Below, in pieces: positions 47,401 to 59,000 of a stretch of 64,000 nucleotides of DNA; position 1 is the stretch's first letter, and every line of letters starts with the position of its first letter. A program made the position numbers and the translations under genes. The stretch lies in the NCBI GenBank assembly GCA_035041965.1, contig JAPYMA010000154.1, positions 114,747-178,746 of the forward strand, written 5' to 3'. The notes beneath the pieces are model-generated. The model was not told the DNA's origin. It was given only the letters and a program-made list of their open reading frames with translations, and searched no databases. This DNA comes from Anisakis pegreffii (Eukaryota > Nematoda > Chromadorea > Rhabditida > Anisakidae).

Positions 47401-50400
47401 AAAGTGAATCGAAAACAGTGAACATTAAACAAAGCAATAATCAAACGATATCACCTCCAAAAGTTCAGCCCATTTCAACAGTACTTGAAAGTATGTTATT
47501 TTATACTTCAATGTAATTATATTTGGACATACAATTGTTATTGTTATTATTGATGTTTGTCCACGATAAGAACAAAGAAAGGATAAGAGTTGATATTGTC
47601 ATGGCGAATAATGAAGAGGAGATGGATTTAGTCGATTTTAAGAGAGATAGATTGAATATTGCTTGTGCTAGTGATGGCATCGAAACGGAATTTCGGTTCG
47701 GTTGGAATCCGACCGAATTCTTATTTTGAGATTATGACATTCAGAATTCCGACCGGATTTGAAAAGCGTTCAATTAGAGTCCGAATGTCGGAATTCTAAT
47801 CAAAATTTGTCGTCTGTTTACGTCGTTCGGATACCATCAAGAGTTTCTACGAAGTGGAATATGTGATAAATGTTGAAGAAGAGAAGGAAGCAGTGGATAT
47901 GAGAGGTACATTGCCGTCGTGTGGCGCTGCCGTCAGCAACGACGTATCATCTTCAGCCGGCTCCAAAGCGACACCACCGCAGTCAGATAATAAACTTTCA
48001 ACCAACAAAACTCAGTCTTCTTCGTCTGCGTTTACATTTCAACTCAATGCCACTCATCAGCTTACTGATAATAACGATGACGAAGTCCCGGAGCATTTCG
48101 AACCTTCAGCTCACTTTGAACCCGTTATTCCTTTACCTGATCTCGTCGATGTTACTACTGGTGAGGAGGATGAAAAGGTTACTTTATTATTATTATTATC
48201 GTTTCATTGCTCTTATATGTAGTAAAGTTCAGAGGATGACTGATATCATTACTTACAGGTGATGTTCGCTGAACGATGCAAATTATATCGTTTTGCAAAT
48301 GAGACAAATGAATGGAAGGAACGGGGAGTGGGCGAGTTGAAAATATTGCAACATCCCACCACTGGCTCCTGTCGCATTGTTATGCGACGTGATCAAATCC
48401 ATAAGGTTATTATTATTATTTGCTATTGTTATCATTTTTATTAATGATTATTATTATTATTCAATACGATCTTAAGTCATATGATGTTGCACTAACGATC
48501 TTATCACACAAGATGTCTCAGCAACTGAGAATGCATTCAGCGAACAGTTACGTTCAGTTTTGCGGTTGGTTTCCTTAGCGATAATGGAGCATTTACCTCT
48601 ATTGGTTGCAGTTGAATGGTATCAAGTTTTGAGAGTTTGCTAAGGCATTGGTTGTGGCACGAATTGATTCAGCATGATGAGGCAAATGTTGAAATAATGC
48701 GTGCAAACATTGCAGGTATGTGCAAATCATAAGATTCAGCCAACGATGACCTTAAAACCGATGCAAAAATCAGATCGTGCTTACGTATGGCTCGCACAAG
48801 ACTTCTCAGAAGGTGAATTGAGTGAAGAGAAGTTGGCAGCGCGTTTCAAGACCGCGCAAATTGCGCAACGCTTCTTCGACACCTTCAATATGGCCAAGAA
48901 AGCTGCTAGTGTCTCTGATAGTAGTAGTCATCCAAAAGTTGAAGGTATGTGATGGCTTGTAAAGTTGATTTTTGATGCAACTATTCGGCTTGTTATTACC
49001 GATACACTACTTCGAAAATACATCTTATATAATAACTCCATAAATGATGGATGTGCAAACCAATTCAGCACAAACAACGCCGATAAAGAAAGCAGACGCT
49101 CCTGATAATCGAACACAACCAGTTGCTGCAAACGCCACTTTTGGTGACGCATTCAAACCGGCTCCGGGAAGGTTGATTGCATTTCACATCTTGTTTTGCA
49201 TTAAATCTCGTCAATTTTCATTCTTAGCAATAATCTCGCCAACGAGACGAGATTATCAGAAAGCGGTCAGTGGTGGCCGCAGAAAACGCAAATTCGGTGG
49301 CCACAGAAAATAATTTTCTGTTGCCAAATGCATTGTAAAAGGTCGATGCGATGCAGTTATGTATGATGTAAAGCAATAAGAATAATAATATTGCCAGCTG
49401 GGAATGTCAAATGTGCTATGTTCGAAATAGTGCAACTGCGAAAGTGTGTGCATGCTGTAACAGCAATAAAGATGGCTCAACATCCAATACAACTGCAAAC
49501 ACTCTCCTTACCAGGTTCCTTTCACTGATTCCTTTCGTTTGCACGAGTCACCCGTTTGTGATGACGCAGTGAAAATTGTAATGGATCGAATAATTTTATC
49601 CACTTGAAGCAAACCAATATCGACAGTAACACCGAACAAAGCTGACGATAGCAGCAATCGTTTTTCGTTTGGTTTGAAATCGAACACCAACATCACGACA
49701 CCTACTCAGTCTCAGACAACTGCACTCAGCCAGTATATATTTATTGTTACTATTACCATCGAAGTTTGGTGTATGCTTCAGCTGAATTGCTATCAATGCA
49801 TGTGAATGAGTGGTTGTGTATTTGAACTTTTTTCAAGGGGTGGCATAAAAATAATACGAAATGTGAACGTAATGATAAGTTGGATTGTGTTTGCTTCAAC
49901 AGTTGATTTTAGTAAAGGTGAATTGAGAAATGGAAGTGAAGTGAGTTGTGAAAGTGTATCATATCATATCTGATTGACGATTGCAGGATCAATCAGCCTT
50001 TACTGTCGAGCAAAAGCACAGCTCCTATCTTTGGAATAGCGGTAACGTCATCACCATCAAACGTCCATCAACAGCCACCAAAATTCAATCTGGCTGATAA
50101 ATTTAAGGCAAATGTTCCGACTGTTAGGTTTGTAATTGATTTGTCTGTAATTGCGGAGGGATAAGCTGAGTTGATGCTGAAAATGAAACGTTTTAGCTCA
50201 TCACCCAACTTCAATCTCTTCTCGACACTCAGCACTTCTTCGACCGACCCATCGAAACTGAAACCAACATTTTCATTATCAAATCAATCAAGTGTTGCCA
50301 CCACTACCACCACATCCACTACAATACCGTCATTCAGTTTCAAGTTACCTGTCACTGGTACGTGTTTTCGTTGTTATTCCTCTGTTCGTATTTTAACTGA

Positions 50401-53400
50401 ACATGTAATAGGTGATGCAATGCCGTCGTCATCTTCAAATGCGCACTCAAAACCAATCGGTACATCTGTTTTCGGTGGACCAGCTGTATTCGGTGGTGTT
50501 GTGAAAGGTGCCATCTCCTCATCGAACGGCACCAATGATGGTATAACTCTTTTGCACTATGATCCATTCGATGTTTAAGTAATAACTTAAGAAACGGCAA
50601 GCGACAAGCAGCAAATGAAATGTAGTGTGTCGTCGACATTCGGTGGCTCATCACCTCTCAAAACGACATCTTTATTTGGCACATCATCAGTATTCGGTAC
50701 TGGCTTAAGCTCGACCAATACAACTGGTGGTTTTGCTGCGTTGGCAGCGATCGCGAATAGTAACGAGAAGAAAGAGACGACTGGCAGCAATTCAGCGACA
50801 ACTATTAGTCCATTTGCCGGTGGGAAATTCGATAAGAAAGAACAATCGGTTGGTTTGATGTGTGATTGTGAGATGAAGATAAACTGACTGGGAACTTGAA
50901 GGTATTCACGAAATTAGCAACATCGAAGAAGAGCAATGAAGATGCATCGGAGAAGAATGAAAGTCATCACGAAGAGAATCAACAAGATGGTGAATTTGTA
51001 CCGACCGCTCATTTCGAACCTCTCATACCTACACCTCCAATTGTTCAAGTGAAGACTGGTGAAGAGGATGAAAAGGTTTGTGGATGCAATTCGGATGTTA
51101 TATTCTGCCAGTGTTTAATACATTATTTACGTTGTAAAGTAAACGATTTATTGTTTATCGTTTGTTCAGTGAACAAGCATAACTTGGAGCGTAAGCCTTT
51201 CTATTATCACGGATATTATATTTCAGTGTGAGATGGGTGGGGTGGGGCATGCTTTAGTAATGTTTTATTTCGTTTCCATAAGTTAATATAAGAATATGAA
51301 CTGGCTGATTCGGTTTACTTCTTCGTTCAGGTTTTATTTAAAGCACGTGCAAAGTTGTATCGTTTCGTTGAGGACACTTCCGAGTATAAAGAGCGTGGTG
51401 TTGGTGATATTAAGGTTATTAATATTATTATTGTTACTATTGTTATTATTATTGTCATGGTATTACTCAAGCGAATTTCGGTATGAGTTTATTGGTAGGT
51501 AACATTAGCGTTGCATGAAACAGTTGTCGTTGGGAGAGCGTGTTGTTGATAAATAATGATTGCTGCAGATACTGTTGAACGAAAAGACAAAGAAGTGCCG
51601 TGTTGTGATGAGACGTGAACAGGTACTGAAAGTATGTGCGAACACGCCTCTCGTGGATGGGATGACTATCAAAATGAAACCGGGCACTGACAATGCTTGC
51701 ATGTGGATGTGTAAGGCTAGTTCTTTCGTTTTAATACATTGTTCATTTATCTTCGATCGTCATCCCATCTACCCTTACCCCTTCACATTATTTTGTGTTT
51801 AATAGCATGGAATAAGAAAAGTTTTTTTGGCAATGAATGTTATTTCCCTAATTGGGCATCGAGTCCAGGTTAATTGATTTATTCCCTGACAAGCAGTTCC
51901 CATAAAGTGCAGTATTCGGTTATTTATTCCACATAGTTCATTTCGGTTGGATTTGAGCAATGCGAACACATGTTTATGTTGTTGTGCGCATATCATAAAA
52001 AGCATACTGTGGTATATTATGGTTCCCTAAATTTACATGAAGTGAATGCTCTTGAATGTGTGAACTAATCAAAGTTGAACATGAAACTCGTGAACCGCAC
52101 CTGGTAATTGAAAAAATGCACTTCATAAACTATATACAACGCTTGTATCACTGTTTGCCCAAAACTTGTGAAAGTCATTTCCATTTGAAAATTGCATCGA
52201 AACGAGGTCTTCGGTGAGAAGTAGAGTTCACATCCATTGCAAACTCAAAAAATAGCCATACAAAACCGATTTATTGTTTCTGACTCGAAAGTCCGTGTTG
52301 GACAGTAGATATTTTTATACGTATATGTTTGCCCTGATGGAGAAATTTTGGTTGCAATTTAAGCGAAATTGCTGTCCATCCATGAAGAATAGCATTAATT
52401 CCCTTGGTTCACGTAGAAAAGAGCAGGTCGCTTAGAGAAAAACGATGAAATTTTGTTGGACATCATAAAGATGCTTGAATAAACAGAATAAGATTTATGT
52501 CGACAGTTCGTGGTTTTTAACTGCTATTGATTATTGGCTAATGTCAAAACGATGCGGGTATATGGAGTGATCGAGGAGTGAGTCGAATATGACTATGGTT
52601 CTGAAAAGGACTTGATTTGATGGAGATAGCAATTGAAGGATTATTCGGAGGACATGCAGGGAAGGAGAGAATGCTTCGTAGCAAAATTCAAGGAGGCGAC
52701 TATGGCAGATCAGTTCATGTCGGTATTCCGTGATGGTTGTCATGCGAAGTACACAACAACTGACATCAACAGTTCGTTCCTTTCATTTTCAACAGAAGAG
52801 TTGTGTTCAGTCATGTTGTAAACAAGCTGGAAGCTTTTCTTGATGGCACTCTGGGATTGACAGGGATGCGACATTCTTGTAATGAATTGATAAGTGAATG
52901 CTTGATCATCGAGACTTTATGAGTGAGTCAGTCGAATCAGTGGTGCTTCATCAGTGGTTCAAAAAGAGAGAAGTGACCTGAAAGGTGCACTACAACTCAC
53001 CTGCCATTTCAGATAAACATCTTGCAACTGTTGATTCATCATCAACTAAACAGTCGGATCAAAGTGGATCGAAGGAAGGTGGAGTTAGCGCATTGAGTGT
53101 TATCAAGAATGAGGACGAGACAAGTGGTGAAGATGCTGACAATGAAAAAAATGACGATAACGATCCTTATGAGGAGCTTTCCGAGTTCCCGGCCCGAATG
53201 AGCATTACGGATGGATTTACATCACCTCTTAAACCTGTGCGTTGTTACTTCGTCGCTAACTTACTGATTGGCCGATCATTTCTTTTTTCGTCGGTATAGT
53301 TAATCATGAAATGGAGGTGTTGTTTATTAGACTGAAGTATTTGGTATCATTGTAATGCAGTTTTGTTGAAGGGTAAAACGATGGACATAAAGGGAAGTTA

Positions 53401-53955
53401 TTCAATCGGAATACAACATGATATTGGTTATATGAAAATTGACTTGCTCGATCAGGAAGGTGTGGTGGTGCTATCGCATTTCATTATGACTGACACCAAG
53501 GCTCTACGTCTGGTTAGCTTAATTTATTTAAATTCAGTTGTTGACTGATTCGTTCTCGGTTTAGATCGTTTTCGTTGTAGTCGACCAATTTAAAGAGATG
53601 AATGTCTATTTATGGATAGCGAAAAAAGATGTGTAATAGTTAAATGGATATGTTTAGGGAGATAAGTGCATGAAATACATGGCAGTGGATGAAAAGTCAA
53701 AGAATAAGCAGATAATGGTCGAATTTGAAAGTAGTGCTGACAGAGATGAAGCGTTGAAACAGATCGATGAGGTGAGCATCCAGATGGCTTGTTTTGTTGA
53801 TTCGATGCATTGCGTTGAGCATATTTTATGCATTGTTATCGTTGCGTTCTGGACTGATATGATGTTATAAGGTTTAATATTATGATTTGATATAATTTAA
53901 GGGCATTGAAATAGCAGTGGAATTGGACGGTGGTGAAGGAGAAGAGAATGATTAA
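47401..53955 (+). CDS. npp-9: RanBP2/Nup358-like nucleoporin (two RanBDs, zinc finger, FG repeats)
   Basis: A multi-exon gene. Ran-binding domain 1 (about 48,090-48,900): [22 protein letters not shown], then [41 protein letters not shown] and [15 protein letters not shown] RanBP2-type zinc finger, [10 protein letters not shown]...VCACC (49,399-49,458), follows. FG-type low-complexity exons (about 49,610-50,850) contain [34 protein letters not shown]. Ran-binding domain 2 (about 51,000-52,735) repeats [54 protein letters not shown] and [16 protein letters not shown]. An acidic linker and a C-terminal region ([15 protein letters not shown]...DGGEGEEND) end at 53,955. Nup358 sits on cytoplasmic pore filaments, binds RanGTP and helps disassemble export complexes. 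No N-terminal TPR region or cyclophilin domain is seen. The 5' exons between 47,490 and 47,860 are uncertain; the intron after CMWMCK (51,714-52,636) lacks a clean GT donor in frame. The symbol is by domain content. Confidence 0.85.
47675..47815. repeat. Palindromic CGGAATTC-type repeat in nucleoporin gene
   Basis: GGAATTTCGGTTCGGTTGG, GAATTCCGACCGGATTT and ATGTCGGAATTCTAATC are variants of one unit in alternating orientation over 140 bp. It resembles the palindromic repeats at 5,555 and 32,224 in design. It interrupts the region where the first exons of the RanBP2-like gene should join. Confidence 0.45.
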
Positions 53956-56023
53956 CGTACCAGTGATCGGTGGATTTCATACGATTCACTGATTGTATGA
54001 TGCTTGTTCAGTTTTTTTTTCGGTTGATGAAATCTCTTAAGAGTTGTTGCTGATGTTTGCCATTACTCGTTCCGATGTTGGTTGCTTGTAATTCTTCCCG
54101 TATTTACTGTTTTCGTTTTACTTTTCGATAAAAATGCAGATGTTAGTTGTAACTGGAGTTGATAACAAGTTTGTGATTGGAGTTGCATTTCGACATAACC
54201 TGCTAAAAGTATTTCGGTGATAGAGGTTTATGATGAAGTGCGTCTCTCTGCTGGTATACATCAGGGAATCTGTCAAGTTAGAATACTGCTCATAGACCTA
54301 CTCAGTTGTGATCCACTCTCATTTTGCTATGAATACCCGTCGGTCATTTATAAGCCAGCATGAATCATTTCGCTTCTGTTTTATGTTTAAATTTTGCACT
54401 GTATGAATTCAGTCGAACTGTCCTATTAAAATTTCGTTTTGTCAGTTAATACAAACGTCGTCTAAAACATTATTAGTGGTAAGCATATGTTTATTTTGTT
54501 TTTGGATGGAATGTTATCGAAAGGCCAGAAAATCTGCAAATCGTTCTTTGCTGAGCTTGTGATTCGCAATTTTGAAAAAAACATACTTCACTCTTCTTCC
54601 CTTGCTATGAAGGTGCCGTTTTTGGCCAAAAGACTCAGTATTCATGTCAGAAATTAGCGTAAGATCATATCACGTTGAATCCGTTGCTTCAAATGATAAA
54701 GTCTTTTGTTCAGTCGGTTTATACAAAACTGTATTAATTTGATATGGTATGATCTAATGATGGTAATCCTGAAGTTCGATCGGTAGAATCCGATGGAATT
54801 CGGTTATGCCATGATACCAAGCAATTTTCTTTGTGTTATAAAGTTCAGTACCAATTTTATAAGAAGAATCGATTTTTGTAGGAATTTCCAATGCAAAGTG
54901 ACCGATAAACAACTGACTATGAGAAGTACTTTATGATAATGCTTATAATAAAATTATTATGGTAATCATTCATCTTCATTGAACCGATAATGATCTATTT
55001 TGTGGCTTGATTCAAATCATGAAGATTTATACACTAAGGTGGGATTAGCTTAACACTACTAATAACTACCGCAGATTAACCACGGGCTGTGACATTAAAA
55101 TTTCAAGGAAGGAGCGAATAAGTTGAACCGTAACGAAGGGAACGGGAAAAGAGAAGGTGAACTGACATTGAAATGTAGATAGTGGTGTTGAATTGGAAAG
55201 GTGTAGAAATGTTGGTGCTGGAGAACGATGATTGCAACTGAACTTTATCGGTCGTAAACTTGATGAACGTAAACAACTTTTTGAAACCGGTTAACAATAA
55301 TGTAGGTAGTTGATGAATTTATTGGATGTTGGATGTATTACGTGATAATGGTGAAAAATATAACCGTTTTCATGTGATTCTGAGGTGAGGTGAAAGTGTT
55401 GTTAGGATTGACGTTTTATCCTTCTTGAATCCATTCGCATTTATCATATTGCAGCAAATTTGATTATTGTTATCATACGTGGTACTGATACGTCTGTGGT
55501 TGTTTTTAAGTAATTGAAGATTTTACATTGAAAAATGGTTGTGCAGTAATTCACTGATGTGAACATTACGAATAATTTACAAAAGGTAGATGTAAAATGT
55601 AAGTGTTTCGCAAATCATTTGGTTACTCGTTTTCTCCATTTATGAGGAGGTATTCCTCGATACCAAACGTTCTTATTCCCTAATGTGGCAGCACTAAGTA
55701 ATTGTAATAATTTATCAAAGCATAACCGATTTTAAACTTTTTAAATGTTTTTCAGATATTTAAATGTTTCCCACATATCCGATTTTGAACGTTTCACTTT
55801 TTTGAGCCATTCCCAAGCAATGGAATCACTACCTATAATCTTCAACTAACAGATATCAGAGATTTCTCAGTCACTACCTATGATCTTCAGAAAGCTTCAA
55901 CTGAACTGATATGTGTAACTAAAGCAATTGCGACGATTCAAGCAAGAAACCTGACCTCACCATCAAGTAAATAAACTCAGCATTCCGCTTCGTCAACTGA
56001 ATCCTTTCAGGCTGTCAGGCATA
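53956..56023. other. Subtelomeric spacer between last gene and telomere
   Basis: About 2 kb of AT-rich sequence has no recognisable gene, tandem satellite or foldback element. The longest open frame (64 codons, minus, near 55,103-55,297) has no domain. The final 20 bp or so (GGCTGTCAGGCATAGGC) grade into the telomere. Confidence 0.6.
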
Positions 56024-59000
56024 GGCTTAGGCCAGGCTTAGGCTTAGGCTTAGGCTTAGGCTTAGGCTTAGGCTTAGGCTTAGGCTTAGGCTTAGGCTTA
56101 GGCTTAGGCTTAGGCTTAGGCTTAGGCTTAGGCTTAGGCTTAGGCTTAGGCTTAGGCTTAGGCTTAGGCTTGAGGCTTAGGCTTAGGCTTAGGCTTAGGC
56201 TTAGGCTTAGGCTTAGGCTTAGGCTTAGGCTTAGGCTTAGGGCTTAGGCTTAGGCTTAGGCTTAGGCTTAGGCTTAGGCTTAGGCTTAGGGCTTAGGCTT
56301 AGGCTTAGGCTTAGGCTTAGGCTTAGGCTTAGGCTTAGGCTTAGGCTTAGGCTTAGGCTTAGGCTTAGGCTTAGGCTTAGGCTTAGGCTTAGGCTTAGGC
56401 TTAGGCTTAGGCTTAGGCTTAGGCTTAGGCTTAGGCTTAGGCTTAGGCTTAGGCTTAGGCTTAGGCTTAGGCTTAGGCTTAGGCTTAGGCTTAGGCTTAG
56501 GCTTAGGCTTAGGCTTAGGCTTAGGCTTAGGCTTAGGCTTAGGCTTAGGCTTAGGCTTAGGCTTAGGCTTAGGCTTAGGCTTAGGCTTAGGCTTAGGCTT
56601 AGGCTTAGGCTTAGGCTTAGGCTTAGGCTTAGGCTTAGGCTTAGGCTTAGGCTTAGGCTTAGGCTTAGGCTTAGGCTTAGGCTTAGGCTTAGGCTTAGGC
56701 TTAGGCTTAGGCTTAGGCTTAGGCTTAGGCTTAGGCTTAGGCTTAGGCTTAGGCTTAGGCTTAGGCTTAGGCTTAGGCTTAGGCTTAGGCTTAGGCTTAG
56801 GCTTAGGCTTAGGCTTAGGCTTAGGCTTAGGCTTAGGCTTAGGCTTAGGCTTAGGCTTAGGCTTAGGCTTAGGCTTAGGCTTAGGCTTAGGCTTAGGCTT
56901 AGGCTTAGGCTTAGGCTTAGGCTTAGGCTTAGGCTTAGGCTTAGGCTTAGGCTTAGGCTTAGGCTTAGGCTTAGGCTTAGGCTTAGGCTTAGGCTTAGGC
57001 TTAGGCTTAGGCTTAGGCTTAGGCTTAGGCTTAGGCTTAGGCTTAGGCTTAGGCTTAGGCTTAGGCTTAGGCTTAGGCTTAGGCTTAGGCTTAGGCTTAG
57101 GCTTAGGCTTAGGCTTAGGCTTAGGCTTAGGCTTAGGCTTAGGCTTAGGCTTAGGCTTAGGCTTAGGCTTAGGCTTAGGCTTAGGCTTAGGCTTAGGCTT
57201 AGGCTTAGGCTTAGGCTTAGGCTTAGGCTTAGGCTTAGGCTTAGGCTTAGGCTTAGGCTTAGGCTTAGGCTTAGGCTTAGGCTTAGGCTTAGGCTTAGGC
57301 TTAGGCTTAGGCTTAGGCTTAGGCTTAGGCTTAGGCTTAGGCTTAGGCTTAGGCTTAGGCTTAGGCTTAGGCTTAGGCTTAGGCTTAGGCTTAGGCTTAG
57401 GCTTAGGCTTAGGCTTAGGCTTAGGCTTAGGCTTAGGCTTAGGCTTAGGGCTTAGGCTTAGGCTTAGGCTTAGGCTTAGGCTTAGGCTTAGGCTTAGGCT
57501 TAGGCTTAGGCTTAGGCTTAGGCTTAGGCTTAGGCTTAGGCTTAGGCTTAGGCTTAGGCTTAGGCTTAGGCTTAGGCTTAGGCTTAGGCTTAGGCTTAGG
57601 CTTAGGCTTAGGCTTAGGCTTAGGCTTAGGCTTAGGCTTAGGCTTAGGCTTAGGCTTAGGCTTAGGCTTAGGCTTAGGCTTAGGCTTAGGCTTAGGCTTA
57701 GGCTTAGGCTTAGGCTTAGGCTTAGGCTTAGGCTTAGGCTTAGGCTTAGGCTTAGGCTTAGGCTTAGGCTTAGGCTTAGGCTTAGGCTTAGGCTTAGGCT
57801 TAGGCTTAGGCTTAGGCTTAGGCTTAGGCTTAGGCTTAGGCTTAGGCTTAGGCTTAGGCTTAGGCTTAGGCTTAGGCTTAGGCTTAGGCTTAGGCTTAGG
57901 CTTAGGCTTAGGCTTAGGCTTAGGCTTAGGCTTAGGCTTAGGCTTAGGCTTAGGCTTAGGCTTAGGCTTAGGCTTAGGCTTAGGCTTAGGCTTAGGCTTA
58001 GGCTTAGGCTTAGGCTTAGGCTTAGGCTTAGGCTTAGGCTTAGGCTTAGGCTTAGGCTTAGGCTTAGGCTTAGGCTTAGGCTTAGGCTTAGGCTTAGGCT
58101 TAGGCTTAGGCTTAGGCTTAGGCTTAGGCTTAGGCTTAGGCTTAGGCTTAGGCTTAGGCTTAGGCTTAGGCTTAGGCTTAGGCTTAGGCTTAGGCTTAGG
58201 CTTAGGCTTAGGCTTAGGCTTAGGCTTAGGCTTAGGCTTAGGCTTAGGCTTAGGCTTAGGCTTAGGCTTAGGCTTAGGCTTAGGCTTAGGCTTAGGCTTA
58301 GGCTTAGGCTTAGGCTTAGGCTTAGGCTTAGGCTTAGGCTTAGGCTTAGGCTTAGGCTTAGGCTTAGGCTTAGGCTTAGGCTTAGGCTTAGGCTTAGGCT
58401 TAGGCTTAGGCTTAGGCTTAGGCTTAGGCTTAGGCTTAGGCTTAGGCTTAGGCTTAGGCTTAGGCTTAGGCTTAGGCTTAGGCTTAGGCTTAGGCTTAGG
58501 CTTAGGCTTAGGCTTAGGCTTAGGCTTAGGCTTAGGCTTAGGCTTAGGCTTAGGCTTAGGCTTAGGCTTAGGCTTAGGCTTAGGCTTAGGCTTAGGCTTA
58601 GGCTTAGGCTTAGGCTTAGGCTTAGGCTTAGGCTTAGGCTTAGGCTTAGGCTTAGGCTTAGGCTTAGGCTTAGGCTTAGGGCTTAGGCTTAGGCTTAGGC
58701 TTAGGCTTAGGCTTAGGCTTAGGCTTAGGCTTAGGCTTAGGCTTAGGCTTAGGCTTAGGCTTAGGCTTAGGCTTAGGCTTAGGCTTAGGCTTAGGCTTAG
58801 GCTTAGGCTTAGGCTTAGGCTTAGGCTTAGGCTTAGGCTTAGGCTTAGGCTTAGGCTTAGGCTTAGGCTTAGGCTTAGGCTTAGGCTTAGGCTTAGGCTT
58901 AGGCTTAGGCTTAGGCTTAGGCTTAGGCTTAGGCTTAGGCTTAGGCTTAGGCTTAGGCTTAGGCTTAGGCTTAGGCTTAGGCTTAGGCTTAGGCTTAGGC

